NCBI GenBank assembly: GCA_900556415.1
Contig: USOU01000001.1
Location: 114,558 to 178,557 of the forward strand
Direction of reading: 5' to 3'
From: an uncultured Collinsella sp.
GTDB lineage: Bacteria; Actinomycetota; Coriobacteriia; Coriobacteriales; Coriobacteriaceae
Length of the DNA stretch: 64,000 nucleotides
A model generated the notes under the pieces. That model did no database searches, had not been told where the DNA came from, and saw nothing but the letters and a program-made list of their open reading frames with translations. The translations under genes were made by a program, and so were the position numbers. Positions 9,065 to 17,622 of the stretch are shown here, one piece after another. The first letter of the stretch is position 1. Every line of letters begins with the position of its first letter.

Positions 9065-9078
9065 GAGGAGTCGCCTTC

Positions 9079-10356
9079 CTATTTGATTGGTTTTCCGGTG
9101 GTGACGTAGGCGAGCACCTCGTCGTCGGTGTAGTAGCGCGATGCCGAGTACGTACGCAACTTGTTGGAGTTGGTGATGATGGGCATGCTGCCGCACAGCG
9201 GGTTGTTGGTGTACATAAGCGGGCAGATGCTCGAGACGACGGCGCCGGTAGTCGAGAGACGTCTGTATGCCGCAGTCTTGCGGAAGGCGTCTGCCACAGA
9301 TGGGGCGGCGGTCAGCACGGTGGGTACTTGCACGCGGCGGTTGCCGGAGGCGCTCAGCCCATCGCAGATGGCGTCTGCCCAGTGGGCGAGTTGTGCAGAC
9401 GAGAGATGGGGGCAGCCGATGAAGGCCAGCTTGGGGCGCGCGCCCGGGTTCTTCCACATAATGGGGTAGCTTGAGCGGATGTGTTCCAGCTCAGCGTCGT
9501 CAATGCGATAGATTTGGGCGTCTGGTGCTATGAGCTGTTCGCCTTGCTCGACGGCTTCGGGCGTGATGCCGTCTACGTGGTAGAGCCCGACAGCGCCGTT
9601 CGATGCGCTGGCGGCGCCCATGTCCTTAAGGTAGTCCTGCGTGTCGGGCGTGAGTTCGCGGCCAAGCCAACGGTCGAGGCCTTTAATGTAAGGGACGTCC
9701 TCCATCACCTTCATGCCAATGGCACTGCCAAGCACTTGCGCTTCGGGCTTGCGCTTACAGTCGACTTCGATGATCCAGGTCGCCTTGCGGCCCTCGTCGG
9801 TGAGCAGGCCGAATTCCGGGACAAAGCCGGCAATTGAGCCGAACATCTCGATGATGCCGGAGTTGCGATTGCAGCGGGCGCCCAACACGGAGTTGGCAAA
9901 GACCACGGCGCTGCTTTCTGCCCAACTTAGGATGTCGCCACGCTGGGGTCGATTGCCAACTTCGGGCTGGTAACAGGTGCAGCTGAAAGCATCGCTGTCC
10001 AATAGGCCCATGCTGCGCAGCTGTGCCTCATAATCGCCTTGTTTGGAATACATAATCTTGAACAGCAGCTTTTGCAGCGGGTTGGCCGGGACGGCGGGGT
10101 CGAGAGGCCTCGGGTCGACCGAGAATGACTGGCCGGACAGGACTCCGTCTTTCAACAACTCATCCATAAGGTCATAGACTGGACCGAGCATGGAGAGGCC
10201 AAAACTTGTGACAAGATGACCGTTTGCGCCGGTCACGGGAACCATGCGCTCGGCACCAAAGCACTCGCCGTACATAACGAGGGTCTTGACTACTTTGGCC
10301 ATGGCGGGGCCCTTGGCGCCGTCGAGCAGGGCTTGTTGTTGGGAGGTCAGGTTCAT
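9079..10356 (-). CDS. Aconitase X catalytic (large) subunit, DUF521
   Basis: A 425-aa Fe-S hydro-lyase subunit. GECFGAERMVPVTGANGH near the N-terminus, CTCYQPEVGNRP, WAESSAVVFANSVLGARCNRN and, near the C-terminus, SSICPLMYTN match the AcnX family; the conserved cysteines are the likely cluster ligands. The start ATG at 10356 (MNLTSQQQ) was preferred to one 12 nt upstream because GAAAGGA lies about 12 nt before it and would abut the earlier one. The gene sits between a flavin/Fe-S reductase gene upstream (21-nt gap) and the swivel subunit downstream, so the three are probably one operon: dehydration followed or preceded by reduction of the product. The substrate is not identifiable. Confidence 0.88.
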   Translation of the reverse strand: MNLTSQQQALLDGAKGPAMAKVVKTLVMYGECFGAERMVPVTGANGHLVTSFGLSMLGPVYDLMDELLKDGVLSGQSFSVDPRPLDPAVPANPLQKLLFKIMYSKQGDYEAQLRSMGLLDSDAFSCTCYQPEVGNRPQRGDILSWAESSAVVFANSVLGARCNRNSGIIEMFGSIAGFVPEFGLLTDEGRKATWIIEVDCKRKPEAQVLGSAIGMKVMEDVPYIKGLDRWLGRELTPDTQDYLKDMGAASASNGAVGLYHVDGITPEAVEQGEQLIAPDAQIYRIDDAELEHIRSSYPIMWKNPGARPKLAFIGCPHLSSAQLAHWADAICDGLSASGNRRVQVPTVLTAAPSVADAFRKTAAYRRLSTTGAVVSSICPLMYTNNPLCGSMPIITNSNKLRTYSASRYYTDDEVLAYVTTGKPIK

Positions 10357-10377
10357 CTGTGAGCCCATCCTTTCGTG

Positions 10378-12699
10378 TTAGATATTGGTGCCGAGTCGGT
10401 ATGCCGCGCGGACCGCTTCGAGCACACGGCCGGGTGCAAACCCATCGCCGATGTTATGCAGCTCGTCTGCGGCATGCGTCTGCTGCAGTTTGTAGAACAG
10501 TGCGTCGTCGGGGTGTCCGCCGCAGGCAATGATTACCAGGTCGCAGGTTAGCTCGAGCGGCTTCCAGTCGTTGCCGATTTTGGGTGCAAGCGGGTTTTCG
10601 ACGTTCTCGGGCAAGACCGGTGACCACGAGATGTAGGGGTCGGGAACGTTTTTGTGGCAGTTGCGACTCAAGTGGAGACGCGCGCACCTCGCTGGGACTC
10701 CAGACTCGCGCATGCCGCCGACCTCCGCGCGCTCGACGCGTGTCATATTGAGGAGCCGCACATTGCGTCCCCTGAGCGCATGGAGTAGGTGGCCACGATT
10801 TGCCGTACAGGCGCCCTGCATCATATGAGGCAGTATTTCAATTACGCTGACCTGTGGTATGCCGTGTTCGACGGTGAGCCATTGGGCAATCTCGCAGCCC
10901 ACGGCCCCTCCGCCAATGATGGCGACGGTTTTGGCGTTGCCAAGCAGTGCAGGTTGGCGCAGTAGCTGCGTTGCCTGCACGGCATGGCCCGATGCTGCAA
11001 GCTCCGTAAGGCCGGGGATGGGCGGTATCGCATTAGAAGTGCCTGTTGCACACACGATTGCGTCGAAGCCTGCTTTTGCAAGATCTTCGGCGCATGCTGC
11101 CCGTCCAAGCTCGAGTGTCAGGTTCCCGTTGGGTTTTTCTGTCTGCTCGCGCACCTGTCGAACAAGATATGATCGGTAGTTATCGAGGTCGAACTTGATT
11201 CGGGCGGCGCTGGCGGAGAGGAGTTTTCCTCCAAGTTCATTTTCGGCGTCGATGAGCTTTACGTCGTGGCCACGACGCGCGGCGATTAGCGCACAGACCA
11301 TCCCGCCGGGTCCGGCTCCTATCACCGCTATGCGTTTGGGTTCTATGGCGGGAGCGGGTGTCTGGGGCATGAGGTATTCAAAGCTGCAGCGTGGATTGAC
11401 GGCACACTGCGGATGGCCCCCTTCGACAAACTCGTTGAGGCATCCTTCCTGGCATCCGATGCAGGGGCGAATATCTGCCACGCGACCGGCATACGCCTTG
11501 TTGGGCCACTCGGGATCCGCAAGCAGCGGGCGTCCGAGCATGATCATATCGGCGTCGCCATTGCGAAGGGCGCGTTCGGCAATGTCGGGGTAGCCCAACT
11601 TACCCACCGCGACAACGGGTACGGGAAGGTCGGCATTGGAGCGGATATTGTCGGCGGCAAAGCGCTCCCGAACGGCGCGCGCCACGGGAACGAAGCAGCC
11701 TGCGGGCATGCTTGCAGGCGGGTGGGGCATCCACCAGTTGTCATAGCAACCAAGGTCGACGTCAAAGATGTCTACTCCCGCCGCCACGAGCTCTTCCATA
11801 TAACACAGGGTCTGTTCGACTGTGCGGCCGCCGCGCATGCGTCCCAGATAGGTCGAATTCATGACCGGCTCGTCATAGGTTTCCTCGAGTGCAAGCGAAA
11901 GGTCGATGCGGTACATGATGGGGTAGTCAGGCCCAACGCGGCGACGGATTTCTTTGACCATATCGAGGCCAAATTGACGCCAATCGGCATAACGTCCGAG
12001 CTTGCGATGGTTAAAGGCGGGGTTTCCGAGCTGCTCGATAAGATAACCCTCGTGCCCGTGCAAATAGACGCCATCGATACCCATGGCATGGGCATCGGCC
12101 GCCGCTTGGCCGATATTGTTTACGATACGGCGCAGCTTTTGGTCCGAGAGGCGCATGCATGGAATGGCGGGGATGTAGTAGCTAGGCAAGAAACTCGCCG
12201 AGACCGGAAACCTCTTTTGCGTGATGAGGCATTGCGGGTTGCCCACGCGGCCGAGTCCAGCCGTAAGCTGGACAAAAATGCGCGATCCGAAGGCATGGAC
12301 ACCTTGGGCAAGGTCGCGCCAGCCTGCCATAACGGTTCGGCTTCGATCGATGCGCGGGAAATAGGTGAGCTTGTCCAGCTCGGTGACCGTGGTATCGATG
12401 CCGTGGCTTACCGGCACGAGTCCTGTTGTGATGAGGCCGCAGCCGCCTTTGGCGCGGGCGAAAAAGTACTGCAGCATCATGTCACTGGGACGGCCAGTTT
12501 CCTCGCACATGTCGATATTGCCCATCGGTGCCATGACAATGCGGTTTTTGACGGTGAGCTTGTTAATTTTGATGGGAGAGAAGAGCTTGTCAAAAGGATA
12601 GAGCTCTTGCGTCATGCGGGACGATCCGCAACCGGAATTTTTGGCGGGCCAGTTGTCGAATGAGTCGACGAGTTGCTGCACCAGTACGTCTTTTCCCAA
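10378..12699 (-). CDS. Old-Yellow-Enzyme-type NAD(P)H:flavin/4Fe-4S oxidoreductase
   Basis: A 773-aa multidomain reductase of the 2,4-dienoyl-CoA reductase/BaiCD/FldZ type. About residues 40-380 are an FMN TIM barrel (FSPIKINKLTVKNRIVMAPM at its start; HGHEGYLIEQ in the middle; GRPLLADPEWPNKA at its end). CIGCQEGCLNEF plus a cysteine 10-12 residues later form the 4Fe-4S motif. About 455-750 form the FAD/NAD part with AVIGAGPGGM and AIIGGGAVGCE. The TTG at 12697-12699 is chosen because AAAGGA precedes it by 6 nt; the first ATG (12615) has no such site. It probably reduces an alpha,beta-unsaturated acid or imine, and its operon partner is an AcnX dehydratase, but the compound is unknown. Confidence 0.85.
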   Translation of the reverse strand: MGKDVLVQQLVDSFDNWPAKNSGCGSSRMTQELYPFDKLFSPIKINKLTVKNRIVMAPMGNIDMCEETGRPSDMMLQYFFARAKGGCGLITTGLVPVSHGIDTTVTELDKLTYFPRIDRSRTVMAGWRDLAQGVHAFGSRIFVQLTAGLGRVGNPQCLITQKRFPVSASFLPSYYIPAIPCMRLSDQKLRRIVNNIGQAAADAHAMGIDGVYLHGHEGYLIEQLGNPAFNHRKLGRYADWRQFGLDMVKEIRRRVGPDYPIMYRIDLSLALEETYDEPVMNSTYLGRMRGGRTVEQTLCYMEELVAAGVDIFDVDLGCYDNWWMPHPPASMPAGCFVPVARAVRERFAADNIRSNADLPVPVVAVGKLGYPDIAERALRNGDADMIMLGRPLLADPEWPNKAYAGRVADIRPCIGCQEGCLNEFVEGGHPQCAVNPRCSFEYLMPQTPAPAIEPKRIAVIGAGPGGMVCALIAARRGHDVKLIDAENELGGKLLSASAARIKFDLDNYRSYLVRQVREQTEKPNGNLTLELGRAACAEDLAKAGFDAIVCATGTSNAIPPIPGLTELAASGHAVQATQLLRQPALLGNAKTVAIIGGGAVGCEIAQWLTVEHGIPQVSVIEILPHMMQGACTANRGHLLHALRGRNVRLLNMTRVERAEVGGMRESGVPARCARLHLSRNCHKNVPDPYISWSPVLPENVENPLAPKIGNDWKPLELTCDLVIIACGGHPDDALFYKLQQTHAADELHNIGDGFAPGRVLEAVRAAYRLGTNI

Positions 12700-12921
12700 T
12701 GAGGTTCCTTTCAGATGTTGACAAGGTAACAAAGCAGTTTACGTCTAAATGTTTAATAGTCAACAACAAAGGCATGAGTTCGGTGAAGAAAAAAGGACTC
12801 AATGAGCGCCAGATGGCAAACTGTGTTGCGACATTAGCTCCCAGCTAATGAATTTGAGTTCGCTGCCTCCTACGATGTGCTGTGTGCCGGCACGGTAGCC
12901 GGATCGTGGGAAGGATGCATA

Positions 12922-13365
12922 ATGGCAAAAGAGGGAAAGAAGCTGATCGGCAAGATCATTCTGGGTGTCATCGTGGTGCTCGTTGTTGCCGGCGTCGTAG
13001 GTTCTATGGGCGGTAACTCGTCTGATTCGTCTACGGGTGATGCAGCAAAGCCTGCCGAACAGACCCAGCAAGTCGAGGAGCAAAAAGAGGCACAAGAACC
13101 CTATACGGTTTCGGATGAAGCCGGCGATACGTCTAATCAGTTTGCGTATAAGATCACTGGCACGTTGACCAATAATACGGATAAAGAGCAAAGCTACATT
13201 CAGATTGAGTATGTTCTGTATGACGCAGACGGCAATCAGGTGGGAACGGCTCTTGCGAACACCAACCATCTCAAAGCGGGCGGCACCTGGAAGTTCGAAG
13301 CGATGAGCACGGTATCTCCCGATCAGGTTGCTAGCTGGGAACGTTCTGATGTGAGCGGCTTTTAA
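12922..13365 (+). CDS. Membrane-anchored protein with FxLYD-like extracytoplasmic domain
   Basis: A 147-aa protein with one N-terminal transmembrane helix (about residues 9-28, IGKIILGVIVVLVVAGVV), a Ser/Asp/Gln-rich linker (30-62) and a beta-sandwich-like C-terminal domain (about 75-140). That domain begins FAYKITGTLTNNTDKEQ and contains YVLYDADGNQVG, the hallmark of FxLYD/DUF3426-type domains found on surface proteins. The ATG at 12922 follows GGAAGGATGCATA; the upstream in-frame start lacks a site. It is followed by the HTH/kinase pair on the same strand. Role unknown. Confidence 0.75.
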   Translation: MAKEGKKLIGKIILGVIVVLVVAGVVGSMGGNSSDSSTGDAAKPAEQTQQVEEQKEAQEPYTVSDEAGDTSNQFAYKITGTLTNNTDKEQSYIQIEYVLYDADGNQVGTALANTNHLKAGGTWKFEAMSTVSPDQVASWERSDVSGF

Positions 13366-13413
13366 CTAGAATAAACAACATGATTACTATGCGATCTGGG
13401 GAGGTGAGGTCGT

Positions 13414-13836
13414 ATGCCCGATAAAAAGCTGACGGACGAGTTGCTCAATGAGCTCCTCGACGCGCCAAACATCGATGGTTATATCAAAGAACACGACTTT
13501 GGCGCCCCGTCGCTTTCGGACTACCTTAAGCAGCTGCTACAGGAAAAGGGCTTAGAGCGCTCGCGCGTGGTGCGCATGGCCGACCTTAATGAGACCTTTG
13601 GTTATCAGATTTTTACCGGTGCGCGCCACCCAAGCCGTAATAAGGTGCTGCAGATTGCCTTTGCGATGGCGTTGACGCTCAAGGAGACCAACCGCGCTCT
13701 GACAGCTGCCGGGGTAAGCGTCCTCAACTGTAAGGACCGTCGCGATGTGATTGTCATCTTTTGTATCGATCGCGGCTGCAGCCTGCAAAAGGTCAACGAG
13801 GAACTGTATCGCTTTGGCGAGGAGACGGTGAGTTAG
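13414..13836 (+). CDS. HTH (XRE-like) protein preceding a Ser/Thr kinase
   Basis: A 140-aa protein. Residues about 33-85 (LSDYLKQLLQEKGLERSRVVRMADLN through HPSRNKVLQIAFAMALTL) read as an XRE-type helix-turn-helix, with a further helical C-terminus (VNEELYRFGEE). The start follows GGGGAGGTGAGG. The next gene, 97 nt downstream on the same strand, is a membrane-tethered protein kinase, so the HTH protein is a candidate kinase substrate or regulator of the locus; that link is inference from adjacency. Confidence 0.7.
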   Translation: MPDKKLTDELLNELLDAPNIDGYIKEHDFGAPSLSDYLKQLLQEKGLERSRVVRMADLNETFGYQIFTGARHPSRNKVLQIAFAMALTLKETNRALTAAGVSVLNCKDRRDVIVIFCIDRGCSLQKVNEELYRFGEETVS

Positions 13837-13920
13837 CGGCCGATGGCTGAGTTAGCTAATGCCGAAACAACTATGCGAACGAACAGGGCGTGGATGCCAT
13901 GGGGTGTCCGCGCCCTGCGC

Positions 13921-13934
13921 TATGATGGACCTCA
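13921..13934 (+). promoter_or_regulatory. Possible leaderless -10 element of the kinase gene
   Basis: TATGAT lies 7 nt before the chosen kinase ATG and no Shine-Dalgarno is present, the geometry seen in leaderless actinobacterial transcripts. Tentative. Confidence 0.35.
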
Positions 13935-15349
13935 TGGATACTCAGAGCCCAACATATTACGATGATGAGTTAACCGCCGCGCTTGCCGGGCACCTGGCGT
14001 CGCTCGAGCGTGATGATAGTTATCGCGTAGACCGCGTGCTCAAGCGCTCCGACGTCGAGACAACCGAGCTTGTGTACTTTGAGGGTTCTGGCGGTGGTTC
14101 GCTTGGCCCCTTTGTCCGCAAGCGCATCGATGCTTCGGCGCAGATTGGCGGGGCCTACGAGCGCCTGTTTGCGGCTCAGCAGGCCGGACGCCGTTTTGAA
14201 CACTTACCCCGGATTGTCGACTGCCGCCGCGCGGGCGAGGAGCTCGATGTGGTGATGGAATATGTCGAAGGCGAGACGCTTGAGGCGCTCGTGGGGCGCC
14301 TGGGCGCGACGCCCGATTATGCCCGTGTGCTATATCCCGTCCTGTGCGATGCGGTGAGCGAGCTCCATGCCGGCTTTGCGGCGGCGGGGGAGGCGGCGGC
14401 ACCGGTGATTCATCGCGATCTTAAGCCTTCGAACATCATTGTGTCGGGCGTGAGATACGCGACCGATGCCGGCATGACCTTTTCCTCGCTGGTGATTATT
14501 GATTTGGGGATCGCGCGTGTCTGGCGTGACGGTGCCGATGCCGATACCGTTAAGTTTGGCACGCGTTCCTATGCGCCGCCCGAGCAGTACGGTTTTGGAC
14601 AGACGAGCGTGCGTAGCGATATTTATGCGCTCGGCGCGCTGCTGTTCTTTTGCCTGACGGGGGCTGATCTCAAACCGGGGCGCGACATGCGCGAGCAATG
14701 CGATGCGCATGGCATTCCCGTCCCGCTGGCGGATGTGACTTGCATGGCGATGGCGCTCGATCCCGCCAAGCGCTTTGCAAGTGCAAAGGCGTTGGGCAAT
14801 GCTGCGCGCGCAGCGTATGGCTTTTGCGCCCCCGCGTCGTCACTCGCAACGGCTCCTGCCGCCGCCGTGTCACGGACCGCGGTGTCGCAAGTGCATCGGG
14901 TGCAGCAACCGGTTGCCCCTGCGCTTTCGCCTTCTGCAAGTCAGCATTCGACCATCTCGCCCTCGGCGTCCGAGTCCTTGGCGTCCAAGTGCGTAAGCTT
15001 GCTCTCGCATATTCCCGAGCCTGTGGGGCGCATATGGAATGGATGCGTTTATGCGACGACGCTGCTGCTCCTGATGGGAAGCCATTTTGCCGTGTTTCAG
15101 CCGACAGGTGAAAACCGCAACTATCCAACGTGGTTTTTAGCGCTTGAGTATTTCTTTATGGTCGATGGCTTGGTGCTGCTTATTACGTTTGGTATGCTCG
15201 ACCGCCGCAGGCTTCGGCGTCGCTTTCCCGTGCTCGATCGGTATCGGGGAGGCGCCTTTGTCGAATTATGGTTCAAAGCGCTCGGGTTTATGTTTGCCGT
15301 TATGTGCGTTGTCGTCGTTATCGGCAACGCGACGGGCGTCGTCTCCTAG
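13934..15349 (+). CDS. Membrane-anchored Ser/Thr protein kinase
   Basis: A 471-aa Hanks-type kinase. The N-terminal half carries FVRKRID (candidate ATP-binding Lys), the hinge-like VVMEYVEGETLEAL, the catalytic loop HRDLKPSNI, DLGIAR in place of the usual DFG, and APPEQYGFGQTSVRSDIYALG (APE and the helix-F Asp). A Ser/Ala-rich linker follows (about residues 290-350), then three hydrophobic segments near the C-terminus. The glycine-rich loop is poor (GSGGGSLG), so the N-lobe is divergent. The ATG at 13934 was chosen because upstream codons lack homology and TATGAT lies 7 nt before it. Adjacent to an HTH gene; targets unknown. Confidence 0.8.
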   Translation: MDTQSPTYYDDELTAALAGHLASLERDDSYRVDRVLKRSDVETTELVYFEGSGGGSLGPFVRKRIDASAQIGGAYERLFAAQQAGRRFEHLPRIVDCRRAGEELDVVMEYVEGETLEALVGRLGATPDYARVLYPVLCDAVSELHAGFAAAGEAAAPVIHRDLKPSNIIVSGVRYATDAGMTFSSLVIIDLGIARVWRDGADADTVKFGTRSYAPPEQYGFGQTSVRSDIYALGALLFFCLTGADLKPGRDMREQCDAHGIPVPLADVTCMAMALDPAKRFASAKALGNAARAAYGFCAPASSLATAPAAAVSRTAVSQVHRVQQPVAPALSPSASQHSTISPSASESLASKCVSLLSHIPEPVGRIWNGCVYATTLLLLMGSHFAVFQPTGENRNYPTWFLALEYFFMVDGLVLLITFGMLDRRRLRRRFPVLDRYRGGAFVELWFKALGFMFAVMCVVVVIGNATGVVS

Positions 15350-15358
15350 ATATACGAA

Positions 15359-15386
15359 AAAGGGCCCCGTTTGGGGCCCTTTGCAG
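15359..15386. terminator. Bidirectional terminator between kinase and secreted-protein genes
   Basis: AAAGGGCCCC and GGGGCCCTTT pair around a 4-nt loop between convergent genes. On the minus strand the stem is followed by five Ts; on the plus strand by three. Confidence 0.85.
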
Positions 15387-15401
15387 TTGAGGCTTGCGAG
15401 C

Positions 15402-16535
15402 CTAAATGCGGTTCATCTGGGAAGCAACCTTGTTGTACCAGTCCTGCCACGTAGGCGGGCAGTATTTTTTGGCGGCTGCTGGGGTAAGCGTGGAGCCATA
15501 GTTGGCGCCCAGGTAGGCAACGTGGGCAGAGACGCCCTCGCCCCAGCTACCAAAGCTCCGCCAGCCGCCGCCGCGGGCGCTCCAGCCCCAGGCGTTATAG
15601 GAGCCGGCACAATAGAGGCCCTTGCTGCTTTCGATGCAGGCGATGGCGGGAGACCAGCGGGGATCGACGCCGGTGTTCCAGGCGGCAACGGCAAAGTTGT
15701 GGCCCTGGCCTGCCATGGGGGAGCCGGCAAGGTAGTTGTCGATGCGGCTCGTCCACTCGTTAATGAACGAGTCGTAATCGGAGTTACCGCTGTTCGAGCT
15801 GTTCAGTGTGGTGTCGATGGTGGTGTTGGCGTTGTTGGCCTGGCTGTTGGAGTTATTGCCGCTTACGCCCTCACCCGAGATCTTCTCGGCGGCAGCGGCC
15901 TTGTCTGCCTCGAGCTTGGCCAGCTCCGCGGCGTTTTCCTGCTCGGCCTTTGCCTGCGCCTCGCTGCGGAGCTGCTGAGCCTGCGCCAGTGCATCCTCGG
16001 CATTTTTCTGCTCGCCCTCGAGTTGAGACTTAGCCTGATCGAGTTCGGTCTTGTTCTGCTCGAGTTCAGTCTGCATCTTGTTGAGTTCTTCGATCTCGTC
16101 GACGCTCGAGCTGGTGATCTGGTTGGTGTATTTACAGGTGGTGATAAAGTCACCCAAGCTCTGCGTGTTCACCAGGAAGCTCACGATGGGGCTGGTGCCC
16201 TTCTGGTACTTATACAGATCGCGCATGGCGGAGCTTGCCTTGGCCTGCTGCTCGGGCAGCTCGGCCTCAATCTTATCGATGTTCGCCTCATTGGAGTCGA
16301 TCTGCTTTTGCAGATCCTCGAGTTTGGTGCGGGCGTCGTTGTAGGCGCTTGTAGCGTCCTCGATCTTTTTCTGGGCGGCGGAAAGCTGATCCTGCGTTGC
16401 CTGCGAGGCGGCATAGGCCGCGACGGGGGAGAGCATCGGCGTGGCCGTCAGCGCAACGGCGAGCGCGGCGCTCGTGATAATGCGAGCCGGCTTCGACGCG
16501 ATGAGCGCTGCGGTGCGATGGTTCGAATGCTGCAT
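15402..16535 (-). CDS. Secreted coiled-coil protein with lysozyme-like C-terminal domain
   Basis: A 377-aa exported protein. Residues about 1-43 form a signal peptide ending AAYAA. Residues 45-235 are predicted coiled coil (repeated Q/E/K/A heptads, QLSAAQKKIEDATSAYNDA), like the N-terminal regulatory part of CwlO/PcsB peptidoglycan hydrolases. After an Asn/Ser-rich linker the C-terminal 110 residues (SPAIACIESSKG, then SYNAWGWSARGGGWRSF) resemble a lysozyme/glucosaminidase-type domain, with the Glu of ACIES a candidate catalytic residue. It probably remodels the cell wall at division. The ATG at 16535 follows AGAGGGA; a TTG 15 nt earlier is less likely. There is no NlpC/P60 domain. Confidence 0.75.
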   Translation of the reverse strand: MQHSNHRTAALIASKPARIITSAALAVALTATPMLSPVAAYAASQATQDQLSAAQKKIEDATSAYNDARTKLEDLQKQIDSNEANIDKIEAELPEQQAKASSAMRDLYKYQKGTSPIVSFLVNTQSLGDFITTCKYTNQITSSSVDEIEELNKMQTELEQNKTELDQAKSQLEGEQKNAEDALAQAQQLRSEAQAKAEQENAAELAKLEADKAAAAEKISGEGVSGNNSNSQANNANTTIDTTLNSSNSGNSDYDSFINEWTSRIDNYLAGSPMAGQGHNFAVAAWNTGVDPRWSPAIACIESSKGLYCAGSYNAWGWSARGGGWRSFGSWGEGVSAHVAYLGANYGSTLTPAAAKKYCPPTWQDWYNKVASQMNRI

Positions 16536-16550
16536 CCAGTCCCTCTGCAA

Positions 16551-16768
16551 TCAATCGTAGGTTATTGGTCGAGGTGTATTCTACTACTGCTTTCGACCTC
16601 AACTTGAACCTTAAAGGTTTCAAAGGGTCAAGTTAAACTTGAGGCTTTGGCTTTGACCTGCAGTTATAGCGAATTGTTGAGAAACCATAGAGTTCAACTT
16701 TAACGTTACGGAACCCTGTTTGTGAGGGCTTTTGGCTGTAAAAGTTGCCCTCACGTGGGGTTTTGCAA
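16551..16768. repeat. Non-coding stretch with inverted repeats (nested hairpin 16710-16780)
   Basis: GGAACCCTGT at 16710-16719 and ACAGGGTTCC at 16771-16780 form outer arms, and GTGAGGGC (16722-16729) with GCCCTCAC (16747-16754) an inner stem; the outer right arm includes the last codons of the MOSC gene. To the left, several CAAGTT/AACTTG repeats lie in an AT-richer segment at 16595-16645 upstream of the secreted-protein gene. The hairpin may terminate the MOSC transcript, though no clear T-run follows. Confidence 0.55.
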
Positions 16769-17401
16769 CTACAGGGTTCCTTCGCGACGAGCCTGCTCCA
16801 CCTCTTTGAGCGCCTCGGCGGGAGTGAAGGAACAGGTGCCATCGCCGAACTTGACCACCTGTATGTCGTCACCGATGTGGACTTCTCCGCCCTGCAGCAC
16901 GACGCCAAAAATGCCCTCGTGGGGGAAGATGCAGTCGCCGGCGAGATAGTAGATGGCACAGCGGGTGTGGCAGACTTTGCCGATCTGGCTGATTTCGACG
17001 AGCACTTCGCTGCCGAGCTTGAGCTGCGTGCCCAAGGGGAGTGAGAGCAGGTTGATACCCTGGGTGGTGAAGTTCTCTCCAAAGTCGCCCTCGCACACAT
17101 CGAGCCCGCGCGCCCGTGCCGTATCGATGGACTCCGCTGCCAAAAACGAGACTTGGCGGTGCCAATGTCCGGCGTGTGCATCGGAGGCAAGGCCAAATTG
17201 CTCGATGACGGTGTCGTGCCCATCGGCGACGGGCGTTTTGCGCGTTCCCTTGTGCGCCGATGTGTTGATTGAGACGATGCGGGCGGACCCGCTGTAGGCA
17301 TCGTCTGCCGTGCGCAGAGGGGCGGTCGTCTGTGCACGCTCCGTCAGTTCGCGCCTTGCGGCGTTGAGGATGGGGTTATCGGTCGGATGGTCTTGGGGCA
17401 C
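16769..17401 (-). CDS. MOSC domain protein
   Basis: A 210-aa MOSC (molybdenum-cofactor sulfurase C-terminal) domain protein. After a variable 40-residue N-terminus the core shows RIVSINTSAHKGTRK, HAGHWHRQVSFL, CEGDFGENFTTQGINL (EGDFGEN-type motif) and KVCHTRCAIYYLAGDC with the conserved cysteine expected to carry sulfur or bind cofactor. Members bind molybdopterin or handle reactive sulfur. The start is a GTG at 17399-17401 with AAAGG 7 nt upstream. No molybdenum genes lie nearby, so the role stays open. Confidence 0.8.
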   Translation of the reverse strand: MPQDHPTDNPILNAARRELTERAQTTAPLRTADDAYSGSARIVSINTSAHKGTRKTPVADGHDTVIEQFGLASDAHAGHWHRQVSFLAAESIDTARARGLDVCEGDFGENFTTQGINLLSLPLGTQLKLGSEVLVEISQIGKVCHTRCAIYYLAGDCIFPHEGIFGVVLQGGEVHIGDDIQVVKFGDGTCSFTPAEALKEVEQARREGTL

Positions 17402-17622
17402 GCCTGCGCCTTTCGCTCGAGGATATCGATATGCTGAATCCTACAACAACGGTGGGTTCACTGCCGGGTGTCATACACCGGTGAGCGCCGTCCCATCGCC
17501 GGATGGTCGCACCGATTGCCATAGATACAGTGGAGCTTTAGGCGCCGGCGGCTCGGCACGCTAGAATAAGACGGTTGCTCAAAGACCGCCCGTTTTGGGG
17601 CAGTTCTAGATAGGAAGTTTTC

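Noticed and set aside
8621..9457. 278-codon version of the aconitase X small subunit
   Set aside because: The upstream 131 codons overlap the large-subunit gene and resemble its antisense pattern; the ATG at 9064 begins the DUF126 domain.
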